A stretch of DNA of 64,000 bases from Fragilaria crotonensis (lineage: Eukaryota > Bacillariophyta > Fragilariophyceae > Fragilariales > Fragilariaceae): the NCBI GenBank assembly GCA_022925895.1, contig JAKSYS010000043.1, positions 107,836 to 171,835 on the forward strand. The letters run 5' to 3'. How positions within the stretch are numbered: the first letter of the stretch is position 1; the number at the start of each line of letters is the position of its first letter. Positions 34,414 through 43,626 of the stretch are shown in pieces. Below the pieces are notes generated by a model. That model searched no databases and had not been told where the DNA came from. It saw only the letters and a list, made by a program, of their open reading frames with translations. The translations under genes and the position numbers were made by a program.

Positions 34414-34879
34414 TATTTCAATGGTATCTGCTTGATTCAGGCAAATGCGGCTCACAATATGAGCTCAGCTATCATCACTCGAAAATCAGAATGTCTACGA
34501 TTTTCGTGGAATCGCGGGATTGGATGTTGTATAACATATACGACAAGAATGATGGGATTGGCGAGTGACACATGAGTTCACCCATTTTCACATTTTCACC
34601 AGAAAATCTTCAAACAATCGCAGAAAATGTGCCACCGTGCATCTGATTTGATTTTGGCACTGAAAAGAAGGTTCTGTGCCTTTCTTGTGTATTGCCCTCT
34701 GCATTCACTATCGCTGAATTCTGTATCGGAGATTGTTCCGATAAACATGGACGCCAAAAAACCAATTAAACCCGGGACGGAATATGACGATTTGACATAC
34801 GACATAGTACATCCGCTACTAGTAGCAAACCTAAAATACCTATGTCATACTACCGGCAGAGTAGTACAGTACTACGTGT
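34414..34879. other. Intergenic before the first YR retrotransposon
   Basis: This contains the probable promoter of the repeat-protein gene. GTAC and TAGTAC motifs are dense at 34810-34875, immediately at the retrotransposon's left edge. Confidence 0.5.
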
Positions 34880-35006
34880 TGGGATGTCCGTGAGGAAGGA
34901 CGACTGACAGACCGATGCCGAACGTCAGGAAGTGAGGCAGCGATCACAATCGCAACGAACGGCAACGAGAAAGACGAAGGCGAAGACTAGATCTAGAAAT
35001 TAAATT
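34880..35006 (+). repeat. Element 1 split direct repeat A1
   Basis: A 127-bp repeat starting TGGGATGTCCGTGAGG and ending TCTAGAAATTAAATT. It is matched by A2 at 43326-43452. Confidence 0.9.
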
Positions 35007-35026
35007 GGCCCGCCTAGAGACCTGAT

Positions 35027-36841
35027 ATGCCGACTTCGGATCACGACGACGATAACACTACTAAGACATGGGCGGACGTTTTTCAGGATCTCGATCAATG
35101 GGACGCCGTCGACACGTTTGCAGACCGTCACGCGCAGGCACTTAACACCGTGGCGGGTTTTCGACGGTTCTGCTCTCCCAAAATTGGACATCTCATCGCT
35201 CACGAGGGCGGCGATTTTCAAGCGATCCACCATGTTCATCAGGATGGAAACGACGATATCGACGACGACGACGACGCAGACATTTGGGCGCTCATTGGTG
35301 CCGGCAGTACCGCCGCTACCGTGGTACTTAGTCAAACGGGGACGTACGACCAACAGACCGGGTTCAATTACGAGTGGTCTAGAATGGTCCATTGGTCGGA
35401 GATTGGGGACGTCGCACTTACTCACCCTAAAGCTAAGGAGCTTCTGGGAGGATCGAAAGGACAGACGAAAGGTAAAGGAAAAGCGAAGAAAGGCGCCAAG
35501 AAAACGAAGAAACCAAAAGACTACGACACCGACTTGTTCACGGACAGCGACGAGGACAATGACGACATTGACCCGGAGGCGGGAGTGGGGGCCGCAATCG
35601 TGCTGCCTAACGTACTCCCGCTCCCGGGTTTCCTCGTGGCGGCACTGATGAGGGCGTACACGTCGGACGCGGGCGAGTTCTGCCTCATAGCGATCGACGC
35701 GATCAGGAAGAGAGCGCGAGCGGCCGGTCATGACCCGGTCGAGTCCCCTGTGGCGAAGAAGGCAGCCTACGTCCCGATCTGGCTTTGGAATCATGCAACC
35801 CAACGCGCCACAGTATTCCAAGGAGGCGCGAAGGGAGTAGGGACGGGACTTGCATTTAGCAAGCGAGCGGATCGTTGGGCGAGCGGTATCCATCGACGTT
35901 ACTTGTTGCCGACCCTAGCCACGCCGGCGCAGGAGAGCTCCCCAGCTCGCGAGGCCGCTCCCCGCGGAGTCGACGCGGTGGGGGTGGAAGTGTGGACGAA
36001 CTTAGCGAACGCGCTCGCGATCCAAGCGACTGCGAAAGGAGCCGCTATGACTGCACCGAAGAAAGGTTTCGACGCCTTCCCGATCACCACCCAACAAATG
36101 ATTTTGTTCGCATCGGAGAGGGATGGTGACGGAGCGTCGAGATCGTCGCCGGTGGAGACTTACACGGAGATCTTGGGACTAACGAATGCAGCCTACGTGG
36201 CTCAGCACTTGCATCACCACCTGAAGACCCGCTTGGGGCTTGACGTATGGTTGCCATCCGGTTTCTGCTCGGCGGTGCGGATGGCATCCTTTATTGCAAC
36301 TACGAACGATCGGCCCGAAGCCTTCAGCTTGTTCTCGTGCGGCCCTCAGCCCCTTGAGAAGAAGTCGCTGACGGGTGGTGCGGACGACTCTGACGCCGTG
36401 GACGACCTAATGAGGATGCAGCTGAAGGTGGCCGATTCGACGACGGGTTTGTCGGATAAGGACATTAAGAAGCTGACCCTCGTACGCCACGTGGTGCCTC
36501 GCGACTTTCGCGCTCTGGCCGAACTGTTCGAGAATATGGCAGGCGTGACGGAGCTCATATTCGGTTCAGCAGCGCCGATCACGCTGATGTTGGGTTCGTG
36601 GGTTCATTTCTTAACTCGGACCGGTGGGACCACGGTCGCAAATCTCAGACGTCTCGCTTTTCAGGACGCCACCGCTCCGAGCCGCCTCGGGTGGTTCGTC
36701 GAAAGACGCATCCAGCAGTATCTTACATCCTGCGCCAGTTGCGGACACATCGACGCGGTCAACACGACCTTATTCGATTTCAGGCCGAGCGGCAGCACCT
36801 GGAAGATGGCATGTTCCTTCCTCCGTTGTGCCCGTCCTTAA
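35027..36841 (+). CDS. Element 1 gag-like ORF1
   Basis: 604 residues from ATG 35027, 21 bp after repeat A1. ORF1 of this class encodes a nucleocapsid-like protein. Visible features are an acidic/basic N-terminal third (QDLDQWDAVDTFADRHAQAL, then DDIDDDDDADIWALIG, then a lysine-rich KGKGKAKKGAKKTKK run), an Ala-rich central region and a helical C-terminal half (RHVVPRDFRALAELFENMAG). The true C-terminus is in other frames: from about 36840 the sense continues through two or three shifts to a C3H zinc motif at about 37035-37085 (CRYHLNGVCNESCFFRASH). The frame as listed ends prematurely relative to that motif. GC content and codon use differ from the host genes to the left. Confidence 0.7.
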   Translation: MPTSDHDDDNTTKTWADVFQDLDQWDAVDTFADRHAQALNTVAGFRRFCSPKIGHLIAHEGGDFQAIHHVHQDGNDDIDDDDDADIWALIGAGSTAATVVLSQTGTYDQQTGFNYEWSRMVHWSEIGDVALTHPKAKELLGGSKGQTKGKGKAKKGAKKTKKPKDYDTDLFTDSDEDNDDIDPEAGVGAAIVLPNVLPLPGFLVAALMRAYTSDAGEFCLIAIDAIRKRARAAGHDPVESPVAKKAAYVPIWLWNHATQRATVFQGGAKGVGTGLAFSKRADRWASGIHRRYLLPTLATPAQESSPAREAAPRGVDAVGVEVWTNLANALAIQATAKGAAMTAPKKGFDAFPITTQQMILFASERDGDGASRSSPVETYTEILGLTNAAYVAQHLHHHLKTRLGLDVWLPSGFCSAVRMASFIATTNDRPEAFSLFSCGPQPLEKKSLTGGADDSDAVDDLMRMQLKVADSTTGLSDKDIKKLTLVRHVVPRDFRALAELFENMAGVTELIFGSAAPITLMLGSWVHFLTRTGGTTVANLRRLAFQDATAPSRLGWFVERRIQQYLTSCASCGHIDAVNTTLFDFRPSGSTWKMACSFLRCARP

Positions 36842-37264
36842 AGGCAAAACTAGGTCCTGCGGACGCCACGCGCGCCGCGACGAGCGGAGGAGGCGCATCG
36901 GGCAAGGGTGGAGCTCCTACCCGACGAACGCAGTCCGAAACCCCAGTGGACGCCTTTTCAAGCTCACGAGTCGGGACGTTTGGCAAGTATTTCTGGACCA
37001 CGCCAAGGAGGCGCCAGTCCCGAACCCTGCTGCCGCTACCACTTGAACGGCGTGTGCAACGAATCGTGCTTCTTCCGGGCGTCGCATGTGGCCTTGACGG
37101 GCGAGCAGTCGACCGCGCTTGGGAAATGGATCGAGTCCTGTAGGGCACGCATGCCGAGTCGGCAGCCAGCAGACGCAGCAAAGAAACCCAAACTAGTAGG
37201 AAACTCCGATACTGCGTACAATTTCCTACCAAAGGAAACGTGGACGCTCCCGCACAGAATGTAG
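36842..37264 (+). pseudogene. Element 1 ORF1 tail with C3H zinc motif, frameshifted
   Basis: Continuation of ORF1 in shifted frames. The last open piece ends at 37264 and contains CRYHLNGVCNESCFFRASH, a Cys-x7-Cys-x3-Cys-x5-His-like arrangement expected of a nucleic-acid-binding knuckle, followed by a basic tail. Confidence 0.6.
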
Positions 37265-37285
37265 GCAAAGCTCACAACGAACTAC

Positions 37286-38452
37286 TTGCACGCTCGGCCG
37301 CGGCGGCTGTATGCTTCGCCACGGGCCAAGTTCGACCACTATCGCCACGTCGCGGGGGCCGACGGTCTCCCGCCAGCCCCACCGCCCGCTCACCTCGCCC
37401 GTACGAGTGCTCGCACCACGTCGCCGGGCGCCCCAGCTCGTTCGCATTCGCCTTTTTCCGCTCGTCCGACGTCCCATGCAACGGCGACAGCGACATCAGC
37501 ATCAGCTGTGACACCGACGCATCGCTTCGATATGCTCAAGACGACGACGCACAAGCCGGACGCGCCACCTGACCCCGCCGCGACCCAGACAAGTCCTTTT
37601 GCCACGTTACGGACGACGACGCAACTTGCCACGTTACGGACGACGCCGCAACCTGCACCCACCCCACGTAAGTCGCTTGTTCCCCTCCCTCGTTTGCCTT
37701 GCGGCGTCGTTTTCCCGCCGTTACCTTTGTCGACCCTCCCGGACGGTTCCGCGCGATTCTCGACGCCCCCCAACCGAGTACGCACCACACCGCTTTTGTC
37801 TTCGAATGGACGCCAGCTGCTGCCGCCAATAATCTCGCCGTCCTTCGACGCTACTCAGGGACTTACGTGCTGCCCTCGCTGCGCAACCTTTTCGACGATT
37901 TCGCCCGGCTCGGAATTCCGGCCGGCTCACGTACTGGCCCCGCTGCTCTCGCGTCATCCCCTGTGGTCAGCTTTCTCGGAGCGCATCACCGACGGGGCGG
38001 AATTCCCTCTTCGCGACATTTCCGACGCGGAGCGTCTCACGGACGTCGCCGCCTGCTTGGCCCGCGGCAATCATAAATCGGCCCGGGGCCACGAGGCCAA
38101 GCTGCTCGACATGCTAAAGGACGAAGTAAGACGCGGATGGCAACTCCCGCTACCAAAGGAAGCTGCCCTTGAGCTGCCTCACTGCGAGGTGGCGCCGTTG
38201 GGGGTGGTGTCGCAGTCGACTGTAGGAGCCGACGGAGCTAAGGAGACGAAGCTCAGACTTACGCACGATCAGTCCTTTAACGCAACTCGAGGAACGAGAC
38301 GGAGCGTCAATGATCGGGTGGACGCGGACAGACTTACACCAGCTCGATTCGGTCGGGCGTTGCTCCGTTTTTTGCACTATACGTGCAAACTGCGGAGGCG
38401 GTTCCCGAGCGACAGGTTGTTGATTACAAAGGTCGATTTCAAGTCGGCGTAC
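37286..38452 (+). pseudogene. Element 1 pol, N-terminal part of reverse transcriptase
   Basis: This frame has no ATG at its start. The first 200 codons are Pro/Thr/Arg-rich and of low complexity. Conserved reverse-transcriptase sequence follows: HEAKLLDMLKDEVRRGW, LRLTHDQSFNATRG and LLITKVDFKSAY, the first catalytic-aspartate motif (KVDFKSAY). The frame is interrupted exactly after the Tyr codon by the TIR element at 38453. Joining 38452 to 40497 would restore the frame. Confidence 0.8.
38449..38452. other. GTAC target-site duplication, left copy
   Basis: GTAC at 38449-38452 is repeated at 40493-40496, on the other side of the TIR element. The uninterrupted host sequence would read GCGTACAGG, which fits the reverse transcriptase frame. 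Confidence 0.8.
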
Positions 38453-39719
38453 ATCACAACGTGGCGGCTTTTACATGTACCAAATTTATTACGTGTGCCG
38501 TTTTTTTTGAGTCCGGTACACTGCGTAATATCTTATTGTCTTGTACCAAAACTCGTTAACTGTATTTTCTTTTGAGAGTGTATCAGTTTTTTTTGAGTCC
38601 AGTACAGCTCTGTTACATCCATTTTACATGTCCCCTTTTTTCACTCGCCACCATAACATTTTACAATGTAATGTCTATGTTTGGCTTACTTTTCTACCAT
38701 AGTAGTATAGTAGTACAGTGGATAGTACTAAATTACATAATTTTTTCATCCTTGTTGCAATCGACAACCCGATGGATACACTGAAAGCAATTTGCAACAT
38801 ACTCCATTCAATCACCACCACTCCTCACATATGGTTTCTGCTCTGACCGGGCTGGATAGGCTCTACCAATTCTTCATGCATCCCTGACTAAATGGTCAGG
38901 TCTACATCTCTCCCGGGGGATGGAGGCACACCGATGACAACCACATGCATAAGAAAGTCACTCCACTGGATGGCAGGTTACCTTTCAAGTCACATCGGCA
39001 AATGGTTATGAGCGAGGTGTTGCTGTAATCATGATCACGACAGCCCTGTCCTGCGGTGCATTGGGTTTCTCTTGATGAAGGCATGCTGGTGACTCATGCC
39101 GATGACGGTCATTACAGGCATCAAAAGCTACTTCCACTGGACGGCAGTTTCACTTTGATGTCATCGTGACAACATGATTCAGAAAAAAATCAGTGCAGTC
39201 CATGCTGTGGCTGTAAGAGTGTCATTGTTGTTAGCAATTCTGGCAAGAAGAAGGTAATCAAATGTGGACATGTTGTTTGCGGATTGATCAATGACACTAG
39301 TACCTGTTGATGTCTGTGCCCGCAGCAGCAGCACAGCAGCACTCCTTCTTTCAGCACTTCTCATTCCAGCGTCTAGTGGTACATTGAATCAGTGAATACT
39401 TTCAGTTTGAAACGATTGTACATTGTTTCATAAACAGCACTGTTGCTTACCTCCTCACCAGAATGTGAGCTGTCGTCATTTACTAGTGCATTACATGTTG
39501 TCTTTGTATTTTTTGTGTCTTGCTGCCCTGGTGCGCCAGCATAGATTTAGACAACGGTATGCTGTTCCTTCTTGTAAATTCTGAGAAGATTTTTACTGGT
39601 ATGCTTTTATGTACATTTATGTATTTTGAATACCATGTGTCACATGGTATTCAAATTCTATCCGTATTGATCTTAACTTGCACTGTACATAAGTATATTT
39701 TATATAGTAGTATATTTTT

Positions 39720-39822
39720 GATTTATCTTTGTATGGCGATTGGTATATAGTATAGTTGGCTAAACCTCCGCGATGAGGACCCTCTTGAGTGAGGCTGTGG
39801 GTTCAACTCCCACTGTAAAGCA
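39720..39822 (+). other. tRNA-like segment within the TIR element
   Basis: A B-box/T-arm sequence, GTGGGTTCAACTCCCAC at about 39797-39813, could pair as a perfect 5-bp stem. It is preceded by an A-box-like TAGTTGGCTA. A 7-bp acceptor-like pairing (CTTTGTA with TGTAAAG) is possible but gives an over-long molecule of about 94 nt with no clear anticodon arm. It could be a tRNA-derived SINE head or chance. Confidence 0.3.
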
Positions 39823-39839
39823 AAACCGCCACATCAAAC

Positions 39840-40075
39840 CATCCCACTGTGACAATCGTTGCCATCCAGTGACAATTGATCCAGTGACATTCTGCCACCC
39901 AGTTCTCGTACAATTGTACCTGCTTTCGCACTGTGACAATTGTTGCCATCCAGTAACAATTGCTCCAGTGACACTGCCACCCAGTACCTGCTATCCCACT
40001 GTGACAATAGTTGCCATCCAGTAACAATTGATGATTGACATGTGACGACTGTAAATTGATGCCATCCAGTAACAA
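39840..40075. repeat. Minisatellite within the TIR element
   Basis: Repeats of GTTGCCATCCAGTAACAATTG and CCCACTGTGACAAT, four to five imperfect copies at roughly 50-70 bp spacing. Confidence 0.8.
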
Positions 40076-40496
40076 TCAACAGTTGAGAGAGATTAGATGA
40101 TGAAGGAGAAAAATGATAGAAGTGTGTTCATTATCATGCTAGAGTCTAATTAGAAAATTTGTGTACAATTATAATACACAATGAGTGAGACTGGTCTAAT
40201 AGATACACCGCATGATAAAATAGGTGGAAGTATAAAATACACAAGGTTATGAGTCAAAATGGTGAGACAATGACGGAACATTGTGCACACATAATAGTGT
40301 TCAGCATATACATAGATACTTTGGGAGGACTAAACAGACGGACAACAGATATTACACACAGATAAAATGAAGTGTATCAAAAGATGCATGGAACATGTAT
40401 GTATATATACGTACAATTTGTAAAACCTTTTTACAGATTTTGTAACAATATCTACTATGTATGTATTGGTGTAAAAGCCGCCACCTTGTGATGTAC

Positions 40497-41750
40497 AGGC
40501 GGGTTCACCTCAAAGCGAAGACGGCGCTCAAGTCCTGCACTTGCACAGTGGGCATGCTACTGGTGGCCTTACGGATGACGTTCGGAGGGGCACCAAACCC
40601 GTCGCAGTGGAGCAACATCTCAGAAGTGATCACTGACCTGGCAAACCACCTCGTGAGGAGGAGTGACTGGGACCCCACTGTGTGGAGCGCTCCCCAGCAA
40701 AAGATCCTTCGGACGAGTGAAGCAGTGGACAACGACAGAGGACACGTCGACCCAGGTGACGAATTTGGGAAAGCGTTCACGATGTCAGTCGAAGACCCCG
40801 TGGACGACGGTCTGGCGAAGTTTGAGTGCTACCTCGACGATCTCTTCGGTGTTTTCCTGGCCCGGGATGAAGAGAAAGCGGAGGCAGTCCTACCTCTCGC
40901 GATGCACCTGGTGGGACGGCCTGTAGACGAGCGGGCGCCAGAATCGTTTCCGAGAGACGACCTCCTTGCTGCCTCGAAGTTCCTCGCAGAGGCTAAGGCG
41001 TCCGAAAGGAAAACGATCCTCGGATGGGACGTTAACACTCGCTCTTTCAAGGTCTCGCCTCCAACGGACAAGCGTCTCGTCTGGGTGAACGAGCTCCAAC
41101 GGTTGGGGTCCCTGCCCGGACGAAGGGCCCATGCAAAGGAGCTTGAGACCACGATTGGCCGTTTAAATCACGCGGCTTACGTGGTTCCGAACTCGCGACC
41201 TTTCCTCGGACGACTTTATCGAGCCAGCGAGCGAGCCCAAGCGTGCGGCTTGGTAAAGCTCTCGAATTCTCAGGTAGCCGACTTAAAGCTGTGGGAAACA
41301 TTCTTGGACGCTGCAGCGAAAGGCATCTCGATAAACCGTCTCGTTTTCCGTTGGCCGACTCGGATTGTTCGAGTGGACGCGTGCCCCCAAGGGATGGGGG
41401 GCTACGGTCTTCAAAGTGGAATCGCCTGGCGCCTGCTCCTGCCGCCGGATTGGATTGGCCGGGGGTTCCTCAACTGCCTTGAGTTCCTTGCAGCTCTGGT
41501 CGGGGTTTGGGTGGAGCATCAAGCTGGGGAGCCGTGGGTCGAGGATGACGTCGTCCTTTGCCAAGGTGACAGTTCATCAGCGACGGGGTGGATTGCTCGA
41601 TCGAGTTTCGGAGATGAATGCCCACTGCATCTGGCCATCGCGCGGACGATGGCTCGGTACATGATCGACCACGAGTTGACGCACTATTCACAATGGTTCC
41701 TGGCAAGGAAAACGCGGTCGCCGACGTGCTGTCGCGAGATTTCGATTTAG
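40497..41750 (+). pseudogene. Element 1 pol, reverse transcriptase C-terminal part and RNase H
   Basis: Continues the RT frame after the insertion: RRVHLKAKTALKSCTCT, MTFGGAPNPSQWSNISE, the YLDDLFGVFLARDEEKA catalytic box (Y-x-D-D), KTILGWDVNTRSF, KELETTIGRLNHAAY, then RNase H with RIVRVDACPQGMGGYGL, NCLEFLAALVG and CQGDSSSATGW. Near 41690 a 1-nt shift separates HYSQWF from GKENAVADVLSRDFDL (the final RNase H Asp), so the RNase H ends in another frame. Confidence 0.8.
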
Positions 41751-41789
41751 GGATTTGGAGGTCGTCGAATTGATCAAGAAAAATTTCGC

Positions 41790-43046
41790 TCACCAAATTC
41801 CACAGGACTTTCGACTTGTTGTTTCGCTCCCGGAGAAGATCGTTACGGACGTTGGCTCGCTGCTGCAGCTACTGCCCAAGACTCAGCCTTTACCATCGAG
41901 ACCCGCGCCCAGCGGGATCGCAGCTGGCGAAGGTTCCAGAGTTTCCTCGGTGAAATCGGGAACGAGAATGACCCCTTCCTTCTTCGACTCAAGCCCGAGG
42001 AGCGAATCGAAGTTTTCACAGGATTCGCCGCTGCGATCAGGGAAGGATGGACGGGAGGCGCAGACGACCGGGACGAAGGACGGCCGTCGACGCAGCGTAC
42101 CGGACACACTCATGGATCTCGCGTTGGACGGAAGGCGGGCACAGTTCGTGCCGCCATCGACGGCGTGGTGCAGACCTATCGGGCTAACAAACTTGGCAGT
42201 CCCGCACACGATTCTCGAGGACGACTCGACCCACTTTTGGCTGCACAATTGAGAGGATACGCCTTGGACAATCCCGAGCCCAGCCAGCGACAAGCATTGC
42301 CGGCGGCAGTGGTCGAGATGGTGGCGAAGGTGAAAACGACTGAGACGCACCGGGCGATTGGCCAGCTCGTGACGGGAGCCTTTTTCTTTGCGATGCGTTC
42401 GTGCGAGTATTCTGAGGCCAGCGGATCCAGGAGGACGAAGACCGTGCAGATAGGGGATATCGTATTCCGACGAAATGGCAAGACGATAGACGGCGCTCCT
42501 CACGAATCTGCTTTGGTGAATGCAGATACCGTTTCTGTCACCAATCGGACGCAAAAGAATGGCGACCGCGGAGTAACAGTTACGCAGCATCGAACGAAGA
42601 CAAAGCCGGAGGCGGGACTGTGCCCGGTTCGAGCTTTAGCTGAGTTGGTGTCGCGCATTTCTTCGTATGATCTGGACGAGACGCGGTGGAAAGATGTGGC
42701 GACGCGACCGATGAACCTGGTTGCAACTTTCGCGTCGGGGACGCAAGTGACGACGATTACGTCGGGGGAGGTGTTACGGCACCTGCGCGCGGCAGCCATT
42801 CAGTATGGAGAAGGACGACTCGGTTTCCCGGCAAGCAGAATTGGGACGCATTCACTCAGAGCGGGCGCAGCGATGGCGATGTTCCTGGCGGGCGTACCGG
42901 CAGAAACGATTCAGCTTATTGGGCGATGGCGAAGTCAGACGTTCATGCGTTATATCAGAATCCAGGTGCAACAGATGACGAGAGGAGTCGCAGACGTGAT
43001 GACTACGAACCCAGAATTCTTCACAATCGATAGGAAAGACGCCTGA
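41790..43046 (+). CDS. Element 1 tyrosine recombinase
   Basis: The YR replaces an integrase in this retroelement class and integrates a circular DNA intermediate. The frame is open from about 41790 to TGA 43046 without an obvious ATG, so it is probably part of the pol polyprotein. The N-terminal core-binding part reads WRRFQSFLGEIGNENDPFLL. Box I Arg lies in FFFAMRSCEYSE, the H-x-x-R box in THSLRAGAAMAMFLAG, and box III with the nucleophile Tyr in LIGRWRSQTFMRYIRI. All four signature positions are intact. It stops about 120 bp before repeat B1. Confidence 0.8.
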   Translation, partial: SPNSTGLSTCCFAPGEDRYGRWLAAAATAQDSAFTIETRAQRDRSWRRFQSFLGEIGNENDPFLLRLKPEERIEVFTGFAAAIREGWTGGADDRDEGRPSTQRTGHTHGSRVGRKAGTVRAAIDGVVQTYRANKLGSPAHDSRGRLDPLLAAQLRGYALDNPEPSQRQALPAAVVEMVAKVKTTETHRAIGQLVTGAFFFAMRSCEYSEASGSRRTKTVQIGDIVFRRNGKTIDGAPHESALVNADTVSVTNRTQKNGDRGVTVTQHRTKTKPEAGLCPVRALAELVSRISSYDLDETRWKDVATRPMNLVATFASGTQVTTITSGEVLRHLRAAAIQYGEGRLGFPASRIGTHSLRAGAAMAMFLAGVPAETIQLIGRWRSQTFMRYIRIQVQQMTRGVADVMTTNPEFFTIDRKDA

Positions 43047-43168
43047 CCCTTAATTCACGAGACGCCCTAGGTTCATCGGCAGCCGCCCGGGGCCCCGATT
43101 ACCTCCTGGACAGCCTTAGAGCTGTCGGTCACCCAAACCAGGTCGACGAGGAAGGAGTGGATAATGTG

Positions 43169-43325
43169 GCGCCCCAGAACTGAGAGAGAGGGAGGCAACA
43201 GCGGGGAGGAGGTTTTCCTAGGACTTGATTCCGACGCCAAGAATCGGTGAAGAGTATACTAGGAAGCGACTAGTTTGGAAAGAGAGGACGACCCGAACGA
43301 ACAGAACTCGAAGGCATAGCCTTCG
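43169..43325 (+). repeat. Element 1 split direct repeat B1
   Basis: 157 bp, starting GCGCCCCAGAACTGAGAG and ending GGCATAGCCTTCG. Matched by B2. Confidence 0.9.
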
Positions 43326-43452
43326 TGGGATGTCCGTGAGGAAGGACGACTGACAGACCGATGCCGAACGTCAGGAAGTGAGGCAGCGATCACAATCGCA
43401 ACGAACGGCAACGAGAAAGACGAAGGCGAAGACTAGATCTAGAAATTAAATT
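43326..43452 (+). repeat. Element 1 split direct repeat A2
   Basis: 127 bp, matching A1 at 34880-35006 with no difference that I could see by eye. It begins directly at the B1 end. Confidence 0.9.
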
Positions 43453-43469
43453 CCCACCCAGCCGCCCTA

Positions 43470-43626
43470 GCGCCCCAGAACTGAGAGAGAGGGAGGCAAC
43501 AGCGGGGAGGAGGTTTTCCTAGGACTTGATTCCGACGCCAAGAATCGGTGAAGAGTATACTAGGAAGCGACTAGTTTGGAAAGAGAGGACGACCCGAACG
43601 AACAGAACTCGAAGGCATAGCCTTCG
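43470..43626 (+). repeat. Element 1 split direct repeat B2
   Basis: 157 bp, matching B1. It is the right end of the element; unrelated sequence (ACTTTTATAGG) follows. Confidence 0.9.

Larger units (their letters stand above)
38453..40492. mobile_element. 2,040-bp TIR transposon nested in element 1 reverse transcriptase
   Basis: The left terminus (38453-38474) starts ATCACAACGTGGCGG and the right terminus (40471-40492) is its inverse with a single mismatch, giving 22-bp TIRs. Both are flanked by GTAC. The interior is AT-rich and has no transposase-like frame, so it looks non-autonomous. It includes poly-T/GAGTCC repeats (38500, 38590), a tRNA-like box near 39800, and a minisatellite at 39840-40075. 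The superfamily is not established; a 4-bp GTAC duplication would have to be matched against known TIR families. Confidence 0.8.
34880..43626 (+). mobile_element. PAT/Ngaro-type tyrosine-recombinase retrotransposon (element 1)
   Basis: The element has the order A1, ORFs, B1, A2, B2 that marks split-direct-repeat YR retrotransposons. A1 is 34880-35006 and A2 is 43326-43452, 127 bp each and apparently identical. B1 is 43169-43325 and B2 is 43470-43626, 157 bp each. B1 directly abuts A2, and 17 bp separate A2 from B2. Inside are a gag-like ORF with a C3H zinc motif, a reverse transcriptase with YLDD, an RNase H and a tyrosine recombinase. The near-identity of the repeats points to recent insertion, although gag and pol carry several frame breaks. 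A 2,040-bp TIR element is inserted in the reverse transcriptase. Confidence 0.85.

Noticed and set aside
35000-35893. 297-codon minus-strand open frame
   Set aside because: It lies antisense to element 1 gag, is Arg/Val-rich and has no domain. It is a by-product of GC-rich coding sequence on the other strand.
43169-43626. Element 1 terminal repeats as ordinary LTRs
   Set aside because: A1 occurs alone at the left end while B1-A2-B2 occur at the right. That fits split direct repeats, and the element encodes a tyrosine recombinase, not a DDE integrase.
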